A stretch of DNA of 16,937 nucleotides from assembly GCA_014382645.1 (NCBI GenBank), contig JACNJI010000231.1, positions 1 through 16,937 on the forward strand, given 5' to 3'. This document shows positions 1 through 8,316 of this stretch, piece after piece; within the stretch, counting starts at the first letter, position 1; every line of letters starts with the position of its first letter. The DNA comes from Verrucomicrobiota bacterium. Its GTDB lineage: Bacteria > Verrucomicrobiota > Verrucomicrobiia > Opitutales > Seribacteraceae. Position numbers and translations under genes: made by a program. The notes beneath the pieces were generated by a model. The model was not told the DNA's origin and did no database searches. It was given only the letters and a program-made list of their open reading frames with translations.

Positions 1-2
1 AC

Positions 3-65
3 CTGGTGTCGACCTGTCTCTTTCTAGGTTTCGCCATTATTGCCACGACACGTTTAAACGATTGA
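3..65 (+). CDS. C-terminal end of an ABC-2 type permease (partial)
   Basis: Only the last 20 codons are visible, open from the window edge to a TGA at 63-65. They encode a strongly hydrophobic stretch (LVSTCLFLGFAII) followed by a short polar tail (ATTRLND), as expected for the last transmembrane helix of an integral membrane protein. The next gene is a GldG-type auxiliary protein that normally follows an ABC ATPase and an ABC-2 permease (GldF/NosY-like), so the permease is the best guess. That identity rests on context; the fragment is too short to recognise by itself. The stop overlaps the TTG at 62-64 of the next gene, suggesting translational coupling. Confidence 0.55.
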   Translation: MVSTCLFLGFAIIATTRLND

Positions 66-1696
66 GGAAAATGGATTTTTGCAACGCTGGGCGCAGTCGT
101 AGGTTACATCGGTGGACCACAGTCATCCTTTTGACTAGTCTGGCTCTAGGGCTCAATCAACTGGCATCGAGAGTAGACTTGAACATCGATCTTACGAAGG
201 AAGGCAGATACACCCTATCGCAAGAAACCTTAGCGTGGTTGGCCAAGCTCGAAAAACCTGCAGACATCATCATCACCATTCGGGAATCGAACAACCAGCC
301 AAAGATAATACAACGCCTATTGCTAGATTTGGATCTATTGCTGGACGCCTTCGAAAGAGCTCCGTCCTCCTTCCCCATCCGCATCCATCGAGTAGACGTC
401 AACGCACGCAAGGCACAAAAGACTTTGATCGAAAAGTATAATTTGGCGGAACCCAATCTAATCCTCGTAGCAACTCAAGGTGAAGAAAACGTGGAAAAAA
501 CAATATTATTTCGGTTCGACGATCAGCCAACGACAGATACGTCTGACCCGAAGGAAGCCTTTCGCTCCCGTGAGTCAAAAGCTCGAGATGCTATGTTCGA
601 CTCGGGACTTTACGACGAGTGGGCAGAGAACAATCGCAATGTGCCCGAACCCACAAAGTTTCGCGGTGAAGAAGTTATTCTTCGAGCCTTACTAGGAGTT
701 ACTCGTGCTCGCAAAGGGCCTAATGTGGTCTACTTTACCAGAGGCCACGGCGAGGGAAGTCCTAGTGACCCAAACCGTGATCGCGGATTCTCCGAAATGC
801 AAAAGTTTTTAGAAAGCCGCAATCTAGAAGTGGCTACTTTGGCACCCGACCCCAATGCTCTTATCCCAGAGGATGCCGCTCTTGTCGTGGTGACTTCTCC
901 ACAAGTACCTTTCCGGGCACAGGAAGTGGCCCGACTTCGAACTTTCCTTTCCGAACGGCAAGGCAGCCTAATGTTGTTGCTCGACCCCATCGTCGACCTG
1001 TCCGTAGACTCACCCCCTGCCTTTGGTTTCCGGCCCTTACTGAAGGAATGGGGATTACGTTGCCACGACATGCTCGTCCACGACCCCGACATCTCAAAAT
1101 TCGATGTCTTCTCAGGCGACTACTCGCTCCGTACTTATTCCCGGGATGTGGGACATCCTGTGGTGGAGACTCTTATCCGGCATGGATTACCTGTCTATGC
1201 CGGTAAATGTCGCCCCGTTGAACGTGAAAACGCCCCCCCCGAACAAATAGAGGCGACAGAATTAATCTATTCCTCTCGGACTTCCTGGGGGATAAGTGAC
1301 TGGCGTTCCCAAAAACCTCCTGACGTCCGAAATGATTTACTGGACATCACCGGACCCGTTCCGGTAGCCAGCTTATCTGAAAAAAAACTTAGACCTCGGC
1401 ATGAGGTTAAAATAAAAGGTGGAAAAGTAGCGGTAATGGGAAGTTCGCAAATCTTCGCAAATCGCATCCTTAGATCAAACGCCGGTAACCGTACCCTTCT
1501 TCGCAATCTAGTTCATTGGTTTCTCGACGAAAGCGACATGCTCGAGATACCACCGAAAGAGATAATAAACTACAGCATCAAAATGAACGAACAACAGTTC
1601 AGGGAACTCCTTTTTTCTACAGCCTACGTCCCCAGTATAGTTGCCTTGCTAGGCTTGTTCGTTTATTGGCTTCGCAAAGACATCTTGGCATCATGA
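62..1696 (+). CDS. gldG: GldG-family ABC transporter auxiliary protein
   Basis: GldG-family periplasmic auxiliary component of an ABC-2 type exporter (ABC_transp_aux family). There is an N-terminal membrane segment (about residues 18-35), then the family's typical opening (NIDLTKEGRYTLSQETLAWL), in which helix-forming residues follow the RYTLS motif. A long extracytoplasmic region follows. Near the C terminus is the family-like stretch GGKVAVMGSSQIFANR, and a second membrane helix (VPSIVALLGLFVYWL) lies just before the end. In Bacteroidetes GldG belongs to the GldAFG transporter needed for gliding; in other phyla, including many non-gliders, the substrate is unknown. The start is either TTG 62, which overlaps the upstream stop as TTGA, or ATG 71, which has GAGG only three bases upstream. 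A C8 tract lies at 1233-1240. The next gene overlaps the stop as ATGA. The family call is firm; the substrate is not known. Confidence 0.85.
   Translation: MRKMDFCNAGRSRRLHRWTTVILLTSLALGLNQLASRVDLNIDLTKEGRYTLSQETLAWLAKLEKPADIIITIRESNNQPKIIQRLLLDLDLLLDAFERAPSSFPIRIHRVDVNARKAQKTLIEKYNLAEPNLILVATQGEENVEKTILFRFDDQPTTDTSDPKEAFRSRESKARDAMFDSGLYDEWAENNRNVPEPTKFRGEEVILRALLGVTRARKGPNVVYFTRGHGEGSPSDPNRDRGFSEMQKFLESRNLEVATLAPDPNALIPEDAALVVVTSPQVPFRAQEVARLRTFLSERQGSLMLLLDPIVDLSVDSPPAFGFRPLLKEWGLRCHDMLVHDPDISKFDVFSGDYSLRTYSRDVGHPVVETLIRHGLPVYAGKCRPVERENAPPEQIEATELIYSSRTSWGISDWRSQKPPDVRNDLLDITGPVPVASLSEKKLRPRHEVKIKGGKVAVMGSSQIFANRILRSNAGNRTLLRNLVHWFLDESDMLEIPPKEIINYSIKMNEQQFRELLFSTAYVPSIVALLGLFVYWLRKDILAS
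1233..1240 (+). repeat. C8 homopolymer inside gldG
   Basis: Eight consecutive C residues lie in the codons for Ala-Pro-Pro at about residue 390 of the GldG-type protein. Indels in such a run would truncate the protein ahead of its C-terminal membrane helix, so the run may be a slip-prone position. There is no evidence from a single sequence that it varies. Confidence 0.7.
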
Positions 1697-3507
1697 AGCG
1701 TTCGACTTTACTATTAATAGCTTTAAACGCGGTTGCGTTTTTTGGGATTTACCAATTGACGAACAAAGACGAAAGCTCGCCAATTAACCCAACAATCGCA
1801 CTGATTGAACTACTCGGAGACCCTCAGCAGATAACCATAGGAAGAGGCTTTCCTGTCAATACCTCGCTTACCCTCGCCAAGGAAGAAGGTGGTTGGAATA
1901 TCCTAACGCCCGTGAAATGGAAGGCAGACGAATATGCCACTTCGAAACTTACCGGGAGACTTCGGCATATCGAGGTTCGCAGACTGTTCAGCCTTGAGGA
2001 AATAAAGGAGAAAGGAGAAAGCCTTGCCGATTATGGACTGGATCGCTCCGCCCTTGCAATCACGGTAGAATCAAAGTCAGGAAAAGTCACACTCGCGTTC
2101 GGTTCCCCTACTCGAGATGGTCGAGAACGCTATGTGATGCCTCACTTTCATGAAAGTGAAAAAAATGAGATTTGGGCGATCAACACATCTCTATGGGATA
2201 CCGCCAATATTTCGGTCGCCGAATGGATGGAGCGTGAATTCCTGAACTTCCCCGTATACGATGTACGAGCGTTCGGAATTCGCATCAAACGAGGAGATAC
2301 CCTCGTTAACACTCGAATCGTGAGAGAAACATCCGGTGCATGGAGCATCACCTCACCCATTCAAGCCCCTGCAGACACAGATACCGTTCGACTATTCTTA
2401 AACCAGCTCATCTCGTCAAAAACCATACGTTTCGTGACAGATCCAACAGAGGTAAAAAGCCTCTCCTCGCGGTTGGAGTCGCCAGCCTTTCGGATACATT
2501 TAGAGGGTAGTTCGAGTGGGAGATCGGTAGTCATAGGAGAACCCATTGATGATGGGAACGGTGCAAACTTGCGTCCTGCTCAAGTCGAAGGAGAGTCGGC
2601 AATCTTTATTGTAAATGAGTCCTTAGTGTCGCTCCTGGCTAACGCGGAAGGAAGGCTCAGAAACCGTCGACTTCTTTCCTTAGACTCTAAAACTATCGGC
2701 ACCATTGAAATTCATGATTCGAACCTTAGACTTTCGCTACATAAACTAGAGGACGGTCGCTGGGAAGTTATATTACTAGACGATGAAGGAGAAGTGTCCA
2801 CAAGACCGGGCGATATCGAGACAATCGAGAATTTCCTCTATAAGTTGCTCTCACTAGAAGCACGGTCATTTGTAAGTGACGCTCCTTCGGAAGAAGACCT
2901 CAAGGGATATGGCTTCGACCAACCCCGACATTCCGTCATGCTAACTACGATGGAAGGAGAAACTGTAGCTTTACGCATCGGAAACCATGCCGATGGATTG
3001 TCCGGTTGGTATGCTCGTCGAGACGACGCACCCTTCGTTTTCACCGCGGACGAGACTATCCCGATTCTCTTGGCTCCCTCCCCTCTTCGCTTTCGGAAAC
3101 GCCTACTGGAACGCCTTCCTCAAGCCGTTGACATAAAGGGTATTCGCTTAATGGACATCGACGCCAACAGCACGGAGATCTCTCTCGACACCAATCAGAC
3201 CAAGGATCTTGAATATTTCTTAAGAAACTTCAGTGCCCGAGAAATCATCAGCGAAAAGTATTTATCCAACGGTATCCGACTACGTGGTCAAACAATCCCT
3301 TGGCGTTACGAATTACAATCCGACCTTGCTTTACCGGGTGGTGAAGGTGACGGAAACGAAACTCGTGTTTACCGGTTCACAAACCGTATAGGAGGACAGA
3401 CTTGGGGAGGAGGTTCGCCATCCGCCAAACTTTCATTTCTCATTCCTATTGGTCTAATGGATCTTCTTTCGGAAATACTTCCTGACGACTCAAATCCGAA
3501 TCCATGA
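1693..3507 (+). CDS. DUF4340 domain-containing membrane-anchored protein
   Basis: A 604-residue protein with an N-terminal hydrophobic anchor (about residues 5-20, LLLIALNAVAFFGIY) followed by a soluble extracytoplasmic region. The pattern of DUF4340 appears about three times: a segment close to L..L..L.A..F(V), a D-YGL/GYGF step, a strand, then a G...G.W/YVM turn. Examples are KGESLADYGLD near residue 107-117 and EEDLKGYGFDQP near 401-411, with a more diverged middle copy near 230-330. DUF4340 proteins commonly sit directly after gldG-like genes in ABC export operons, as here; their biochemical role is not established. The start is ATG 1693, which overlaps the gldG stop (ATGA). An earlier in-frame start at 1516 would lie deep inside gldG and would give a non-family N terminus. 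The C terminus is Asp/Asn/Pro-rich. Confidence 0.82.
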   Translation: MKRSTLLLIALNAVAFFGIYQLTNKDESSPINPTIALIELLGDPQQITIGRGFPVNTSLTLAKEEGGWNILTPVKWKADEYATSKLTGRLRHIEVRRLFSLEEIKEKGESLADYGLDRSALAITVESKSGKVTLAFGSPTRDGRERYVMPHFHESEKNEIWAINTSLWDTANISVAEWMEREFLNFPVYDVRAFGIRIKRGDTLVNTRIVRETSGAWSITSPIQAPADTDTVRLFLNQLISSKTIRFVTDPTEVKSLSSRLESPAFRIHLEGSSSGRSVVIGEPIDDGNGANLRPAQVEGESAIFIVNESLVSLLANAEGRLRNRRLLSLDSKTIGTIEIHDSNLRLSLHKLEDGRWEVILLDDEGEVSTRPGDIETIENFLYKLLSLEARSFVSDAPSEEDLKGYGFDQPRHSVMLTTMEGETVALRIGNHADGLSGWYARRDDAPFVFTADETIPILLAPSPLRFRKRLLERLPQAVDIKGIRLMDIDANSTEISLDTNQTKDLEYFLRNFSAREIISEKYLSNGIRLRGQTIPWRYELQSDLALPGGEGDGNETRVYRFTNRIGGQTWGGGSPSAKLSFLIPIGLMDLLSEILPDDSNPNP

Positions 3508-3560
3508 CCCTTATCGGTTACTCGCTCCAAACAGGCACGAGAAACTCCTGTAGCACTTGA
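3504..3560 (+). CDS. 18-codon mini-ORF bridging two genes (possible coupling relay)
   Basis: A tiny reading frame starts at ATG 3504, overlapping the DUF4340 gene's stop as ATGA. It ends at TGA 3558-3560, overlapping the TTG 3557 start of the next gene as TTGA. The peptide (MTLIGYSLQTGTRNSCST) resembles nothing I know, and it is probably not functional as a protein. It would let ribosomes move without a gap from one large gene to the next, which fits the start/stop overlaps at the two earlier junctions of this cluster. It may be a coincidence of sequence. Confidence 0.25.
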   Translation: MTLIGYSLQTGTRNSCST

Positions 3561-6304
3561 AAAGAAATCAAAGATGGGGCAACTGGGCGGGTAAGTTCCT
3601 TCTGGCAACCCTTGCACTACAGATTCTGTTTCTTTTGCTTCTGGATATTCGATTTCCAGTCCCCGAATTTTGGATTCAGAAAATCAGTAGCGCCACTGTT
3701 CCAGATGGATTAGTCATCAATGTAGAGGAAGCAACGTTCACTCTTGGGGGGAATATTGAAATTAGAAACGCAAGACTGAAAGCTACTGGAAAAGATCTCC
3801 CCGCCCTCTGCTTTATTCGAAGGCTAGACGCTCATGTCAAACTAAGTTCCTTGCTTATGGGGGATTTCGAACCAACTGATGCCAGAATCGAGGATGCTTC
3901 GTGCTTAGCGGCTGATCAAGAAAGAAGACCTGCTCTGGAGAACTTTTCGGGAACCCTACATTTTCGTGAAAAAATCATCAGGTTTGCCTTTGAAGGGCGG
4001 GCATTATCTTCCAGATTTGATTTTCGCGGTTTGTGGAACACTGAAAAGGCATTTTCCAAAAGAAGGGTTCCTCGAAAAAAAATCTCCAGACTTCTTCGAC
4101 AGGATTTTTCGGTAATGTATTGGCAAGCAATAAAATGGAGCGAAAAAGCAAAAGCTATTCTAGCTGAAACCGAGCAACCCATTTTAGGGGTTCATCTCAC
4201 GATTGAGGATCAATGCGAAATCCGCCTTCTCGCAGAAAGCGGTGCAATCAAACTAGGATCTTACGAAGCAGAGTCCCTACATTGCTCAACGAATACAGAA
4301 ATGAACGGACGCAAGGACATCGAGAGTTCATTGTTACTCGCCGCAAGCAAACTGTATTTGGACAATATTGATGAAAAAATCGAGATTGGACAAATCAGGG
4401 CTCAAGTAGATGGATTCAAATGTAGTTCTCAAGAAATCACTGAACTACCTATAATTGATGCAAAGCTGGAAGGATTGTCATTGTCAGGTGAATTCGAGGG
4501 AAGACTTCCCACCGTTCATCTCGAAGCCTCCCCCTCAGGAAATGATAGCTTTGCCCTTTTCGCGGCAATGGGGACCAGCGAATCCAAGATCATCTTCTCG
4601 GGAACAGCCAATCCTTGGAAAACAAATGTAGAAGGGGTTCTTACCATTTCAGTCCAACCTCAGGATCTATCCTCGCCAACCATTGAGGAATGGGCAAAAA
4701 AAAGAATGCTTCTCACTCCAAACCTAATTACGGCAACGATTGGCCCCATGCGACTTCAAGATGGTAATTTCTCGGGTTCGAAATTCAGAATGGAGGCCGA
4801 GGAGTTAATCATAAGAAACTCACCGCCCGCGAGATACCGCATCCACGGAAAAATCAATCAGGATGGATCCATACTCGCTCACGACATTTATGGAAGGCTC
4901 AAGCACTCAGAAGTCAGAGGCTCTTTTCTACAGAACTGGTCCAATCTTGACTTTCGATTCCTTCTTGAGGGTCGCTCCATGCCAACCGAGATCAATCCAT
5001 GGATAAGGGATTGGTGGGATGTGATCTGGGAAGATTTCGCTTGGAGTAAGGATATTCCTTACGGCGACTTTGACATACAAGGGGAATGGTTAAACAATAA
5101 AAAGAGAATAACGGCTTATGGCGCAGTTGAAGTATCTAACATCAGCTACAGAGATTTTCCGTGGGACAAAGGTTCGTTCAAGGTAATCGTCGACGAAAAG
5201 AACACCAGAATCACAGAAATCAATCTCTTCCCGCCGGCGGGGAAGGTTGCAGGTCATTTATCCTTCCCACGCTCCTCCTCGACCCAGCCCCTGGTTCTCG
5301 GTTTCAACCTAAAGGGAGATATGAACCCAACGCATTGCCGCAGAGCTTTCGGCCCGGTTGCGGAAAAAGTTCTCTCACGTTTCGACACAAATTCGACAGT
5401 AAAGGTTGCAGCAAAAGGCCAAGTGCTCCTGGCAAACGACGTCAACTGGAGCGACAATGAAGACTTGACAGATTTCCGCATACACGTGGCTGCTCACAAT
5501 CCTATTCGCTTTTCAGGAATGCCATTGGAATACCTTTCGTTGGATTTGCAATCGAGTGGCGACCAAACCCATATCGAAAAACTCGACTTTGGCCTTGCAG
5601 GGGGAAGGGGATCGGGAACTCTTCTATTCCGTGAAGAACAAAACGGTAGCGAGTTGGACATTGAGTTGTCTATTACAGAAGCAAATCGAGCAAGCTTTGC
5701 GGAGGTCATGACATTGTCGGATGCATTTTCAGAAGATAAAAACTCTAGTCATCAAGATCCGACGGATAAACTCACAAGTGGGATTCTCGATCTTGCCTTG
5801 GAAGCCTCGGGTCGAATCGATGAAATCTGGAGCTTCGAGGGCAATGGGTCTCTATTGGTTAAGGATCCGGCCCTTCATGAGATTCCGATATTTAGTTTTC
5901 TGGCCGAGGTTATTGCTAAGATTCAGATATTTGGGATTACCCCACTGGCGGGCATAAATGTCGGTTTCACAGAATTAAATGCGCCTTTTATTCTATCTGG
6001 AGAGCGAGCGATCTTCAACAATTTGAATCTCTCGGGCCCCACTTCTCTTCTGGTCGCAAATGGAGAAGTCAATCTCCTCAAAGGTCTCCTAGACTTCGAG
6101 GCACGCTTCCACCTTTTGGGGAACTTACCCTTGGTGAGCAAATTAACTCAATTGGCCGATCCATTATCTGCTCTAGGCAATATGAAAATCGGCGGTTCCT
6201 TCGACGAACCAACATGGAAAACCCAATTTCGCCCGGGGCAGGCTCCTCTGGAGGTTCTTTTTCCAAATGGATTACCACTGCCAATAAGGCGGAAGAAAGA
6301 CTAG
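3557..6304 (+). CDS. AsmA-like / AsmA-C domain envelope protein
   Basis: A 915-residue protein with one N-terminal transmembrane anchor (about residues 13-30, FLLATLALQILFLLLLDI), followed by a very long beta-rich extracytoplasmic region of alternating short hydrophobic and polar strands. The C-terminal part (about residues 775-905, from PIFSFLAEVIAKIQIFG to LSALGNMKIGGSFDEPTW) has the look of an AsmA C-terminal region: strands ending in NGEVNLLKGLLDFEARF, then a predicted amphipathic turn and the G.(F/L)DEP.W ending. AsmA/TamB/YhdP relatives are now seen as bridges that move phospholipid between the inner and outer membranes. The start is TTG 3557: an in-frame TAG lies at 3551, and no ATG or GTG occurs before the anchor. 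Position after the GldG/DUF4340 genes suggests an envelope or lipid-linked task. The superfamily call is good; the subfamily is uncertain. Confidence 0.75.
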   Translation: MKRNQRWGNWAGKFLLATLALQILFLLLLDIRFPVPEFWIQKISSATVPDGLVINVEEATFTLGGNIEIRNARLKATGKDLPALCFIRRLDAHVKLSSLLMGDFEPTDARIEDASCLAADQERRPALENFSGTLHFREKIIRFAFEGRALSSRFDFRGLWNTEKAFSKRRVPRKKISRLLRQDFSVMYWQAIKWSEKAKAILAETEQPILGVHLTIEDQCEIRLLAESGAIKLGSYEAESLHCSTNTEMNGRKDIESSLLLAASKLYLDNIDEKIEIGQIRAQVDGFKCSSQEITELPIIDAKLEGLSLSGEFEGRLPTVHLEASPSGNDSFALFAAMGTSESKIIFSGTANPWKTNVEGVLTISVQPQDLSSPTIEEWAKKRMLLTPNLITATIGPMRLQDGNFSGSKFRMEAEELIIRNSPPARYRIHGKINQDGSILAHDIYGRLKHSEVRGSFLQNWSNLDFRFLLEGRSMPTEINPWIRDWWDVIWEDFAWSKDIPYGDFDIQGEWLNNKKRITAYGAVEVSNISYRDFPWDKGSFKVIVDEKNTRITEINLFPPAGKVAGHLSFPRSSSTQPLVLGFNLKGDMNPTHCRRAFGPVAEKVLSRFDTNSTVKVAAKGQVLLANDVNWSDNEDLTDFRIHVAAHNPIRFSGMPLEYLSLDLQSSGDQTHIEKLDFGLAGGRGSGTLLFREEQNGSELDIELSITEANRASFAEVMTLSDAFSEDKNSSHQDPTDKLTSGILDLALEASGRIDEIWSFEGNGSLLVKDPALHEIPIFSFLAEVIAKIQIFGITPLAGINVGFTELNAPFILSGERAIFNNLNLSGPTSLLVANGEVNLLKGLLDFEARFHLLGNLPLVSKLTQLADPLSALGNMKIGGSFDEPTWKTQFRPGQAPLEVLFPNGLPLPIRRKKD

Positions 6305-6355
6305 AAGCATTTCATTAGAGCTAAACCGTGCAACCAAAGATGAAGCCATTAACGC

Positions 6356-6367
6356 CAGCAAGTGCTG
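6356..6367. repeat. Small inverted repeat upstream of accB
   Basis: CAGCA-AG-TGCTG is a perfect 5-bp inverted repeat with a two-base centre, about 110 bases before the accB start. The centre is too tight for an RNA hairpin, so if it is functional it would be a dimeric protein's operator. Nothing else supports this. Confidence 0.2.
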
Positions 6368-6399
6368 CAGGATTGATGAATAGTATTCTAATGTTGCGT

Positions 6400-6426
6400 G
6401 GATAAGGTTTTTGGAATTTGGATAAG
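6400..6426 (+). promoter_or_regulatory. Paired GGATAAG direct repeats in the accB leader
   Basis: The heptamer GGATAAG occurs at 6400-6406 and again at 6420-6426, exactly 20 bases apart, or roughly two helical turns, so both copies lie on the same face of the DNA. They sit in the 172-base gap between the AsmA gene and accB, the largest gap on this strand. This is compatible with an activator or repressor site for accBC. I could not find a well-spaced -35/-10 pair here. The only -10-like hexamer is TATTAT at 6455-6460, too near the ribosome binding site to be persuasive. Confidence 0.25.
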
Positions 6427-6462
6427 AACGACTAAACGCGAATCACAGTAACCTTATTATCT

Positions 6463-6467
6463 AGGAG
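6463..6467 (+). promoter_or_regulatory. Shine-Dalgarno AGGAG that fixes the accB TTG start
   Basis: AGGAG at 6463-6467 lies nine bases before the TTG at 6477. It is one of the clearest ribosome binding sites in the window and supports the TTG as a true start. The resulting N terminus ([13 protein letters not shown]) aligns naturally with the start of known AccB proteins. Confidence 0.7.
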
Positions 6468-6476
6468 ACATAAGCT

Positions 6477-6926
6477 TTGGACCTAACCGACCTCAAGGGA
6501 ATCATTTCCCTCATGCAGCGCACAGACCTTACGGAGTTGGAGATCGAAGTACAAGATCTCAAGCTACGTCTGGCACGCCCCAATGCCAACAGTCAGACAG
6601 CATTAACTCAAATTCCAGTGACTCATCTGCCGCCAACCCATGCAGCAGCCGAAAAACTAAATCCAAATGAGAATCTGCAGGCAAAAGACAACCAGAATGC
6701 ATTCAAGTCCCCAATGGTTGGAACATTCTACCGAAGACCTGGACCGGAAGAGCTTTCCTATGTTGAAGTGGGTTCTAAAGTGAAAGCAGGAGATGTTCTC
6801 TGTATCATTGAGGCAATGAAGGTGATGAACGAAATCAAAGCTGACACCGCCGGAACCATCGATGAAATTCTTCACGAAGACGGCGACACCGTCGAATACG
6901 GACAGCCCTTATTTAGGATTACATAA
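6477..6926 (+). CDS. accB: Biotin carboxyl carrier protein of acetyl-CoA carboxylase
   Basis: AccB carries the biotin that shuttles carboxyl groups from biotin carboxylase to carboxyltransferase in the first committed step of fatty acid synthesis. At 149 residues it has the normal length. The N-terminal 35 residues ([14 protein letters not shown]...) match the usual AccB opening. A flexible Pro/Ala/Asn-rich linker follows (about 36-75), and the biotinyl-lipoyl domain covers about 76-149. The biotinylation motif is EAMKVMNE with Lys115 as the acceptor; the preceding thumb-like stretch ([15 protein letters not shown]) and the following segment ([20 protein letters not shown]) are both typical. 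It starts at TTG with a good Shine-Dalgarno. accC follows after 12 bases, so the two are almost certainly co-transcribed. Confidence 0.95.
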   Translation: MDLTDLKGIISLMQRTDLTELEIEVQDLKLRLARPNANSQTALTQIPVTHLPPTHAAAEKLNPNENLQAKDNQNAFKSPMVGTFYRRPGPEELSYVEVGSKVKAGDVLCIIEAMKVMNEIKADTAGTIDEILHEDGDTVEYGQPLFRIT

Positions 6927-6938
6927 TCTTTTTGCAGA

Positions 6939-8309
6939 ATGATCAGTAAAGTCCTCATTGCGAACCGCGGCGAAATCGCCCTCCGAATAGCCCGAGCTTG
7001 CAGAGAATTAGGCATAAGGACAATCGCTGTCTATTCCGAAGCCGACGAACAATCTCTTCATGTACAACTTGCAGACGAAGCCATTTGCATTGGTCCCGCC
7101 GCAAGTGCTGAAAGCTATTTGAGAGGAGACAGGATCATGAGTGCGGCGGAGGTAGCGGATGTCGACGCCATTCATCCCGGATACGGATTTCTCTCTGAAA
7201 ATGCTGACTTCGCGGAGCAATGTGAAGCCTGTAACATTATTTTCATTGGTCCACGTTCAGAAACGATTCGTAAGATGGGGAACAAGGCTCTGGCTCGAGA
7301 AACTGTTTCGAAGGTGGGAGTTCCGATTATTCCCGGAAGCGACGGACCTGTAGAAGACGAAAAAGACGCGTTGAGAGTAGCCAAAAAAATTGGGTTTCCA
7401 GTCATAATCAAAGCGGTATCCGGAGGTGGGGGTCGAGGAATGCGCATTGCGCACAACGCCGTATCTTTCACAAAAGAATTCCTCACCGCAAAGATGGAAG
7501 CAGAAAAAGCGTTTGGCGATGGTACGATGTACGTGGAGAAATATCTGGAAAGCCCGCGCCACATAGAATTCCAAATACTTGCCGACAAACACGGCAAAAT
7601 TTTGCACCTAGGAGAGCGGGACTGCTCTGTACAACGAAGACATCAGAAGATAATTGAAGAAGCTCCATCGCCGTTCTTGGACAAGGCACTACGTAACCGC
7701 ATGGGTAAAATTGCGATTAAAGCGGCCGAAGCAGCGGAATACGAAAATGCCGGCACAATCGAATTCCTAGTTGATGCCAAAGGTAATTTCTACTTTATCG
7801 AAATGAACACCAGAATACAGGTTGAACACGGTGTCACCGAGGAAGCCACCGGAATCGACTTAATCAAGGAGCAAATACAAATAGCAGATGGACAACGCAT
7901 AGGGTTCGACCAAAAGGACGTAATTCTCTCCAAGCATGCAATTGAATGTCGGATATGCGCCGAAAACCCTGCAGCCAATTTCGCTCCATCTCCCGGAGAA
8001 ATAAAACTGTACTATCCTCCAGGCGGTCATGGCGTAAGAGTTGACTCTCATGTCTACGGTGGTTATAAAGTTTCTCCACACTATGACAGCATGATCGGAA
8101 AGCTCATGACTTACGGACGCACAAGAAAAATAGCCCTCGACCGCATGTATCGAGCATTGAGCGAGTATCTGATTCGCGGGATTCACACCAATGTTGGCTT
8201 GTGCAAATCCATCATCGTAGATCCCGCCTTTCGCCAAGGAGAGGCAACCACCAGCTATCTCGAGGAATTCTTGAACCGAGCACCCAAAGAATTATTCGAA
8301 CCCAAGTAA
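6939..8309 (+). CDS. accC: Biotin carboxylase subunit of acetyl-CoA carboxylase
   Basis: ATP-dependent carboxylation of AccB-bound biotin with bicarbonate. The 456 residues cover the full enzyme: an N-terminal Rossmann-like domain ([12 protein letters not shown], residues 6-17; [10 protein letters not shown], 79-88), an ATP-grasp domain with the Gly-rich loop [10 protein letters not shown] (161-170), Lys116, Glu275 and Glu288, the catalytic loop NTRIQVEH (290-297) with Arg292 and Glu296, Arg338, and the C-terminal biotin carboxylase domain ([13 protein letters not shown], 351-363). One oddity: the loop reads [11 protein letters not shown] where the family nearly always has VEHPVTE, so residue 298 is Gly (codon GGT, 7830-7832) instead of Pro. 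All catalytic residues are present, so activity is expected. Adjacent to accB, and followed after seven bases by an Asp23 gene. Confidence 0.96.
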   Translation: MISKVLIANRGEIALRIARACRELGIRTIAVYSEADEQSLHVQLADEAICIGPAASAESYLRGDRIMSAAEVADVDAIHPGYGFLSENADFAEQCEACNIIFIGPRSETIRKMGNKALARETVSKVGVPIIPGSDGPVEDEKDALRVAKKIGFPVIIKAVSGGGGRGMRIAHNAVSFTKEFLTAKMEAEKAFGDGTMYVEKYLESPRHIEFQILADKHGKILHLGERDCSVQRRHQKIIEEAPSPFLDKALRNRMGKIAIKAAEAAEYENAGTIEFLVDAKGNFYFIEMNTRIQVEHGVTEEATGIDLIKEQIQIADGQRIGFDQKDVILSKHAIECRICAENPAANFAPSPGEIKLYYPPGGHGVRVDSHVYGGYKVSPHYDSMIGKLMTYGRTRKIALDRMYRALSEYLIRGIHTNVGLCKSIIVDPAFRQGEATTSYLEEFLNRAPKELFEPK

Positions 8310-8316
8310 ATAAACC

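Noticed and set aside
1516..1692. Longer start for the DUF4340 gene
   Set aside because: It would overlap gldG by 180 bases and add a non-family basic N terminus ahead of the obvious membrane anchor; ATG 1693 overlaps the gldG stop.
6340..6405. 21-residue leader peptide ORF before accB
   Set aside because: ATG 6340 to TAA 6405 has no Shine-Dalgarno, no run of regulatory codons and no attenuator hairpin; such short ORFs are common by chance.
7172..7597. 141-codon minus-strand ORF inside accC
   Set aside because: It overlaps the conserved ATP-grasp region of accC throughout and its translation shows no family pattern.
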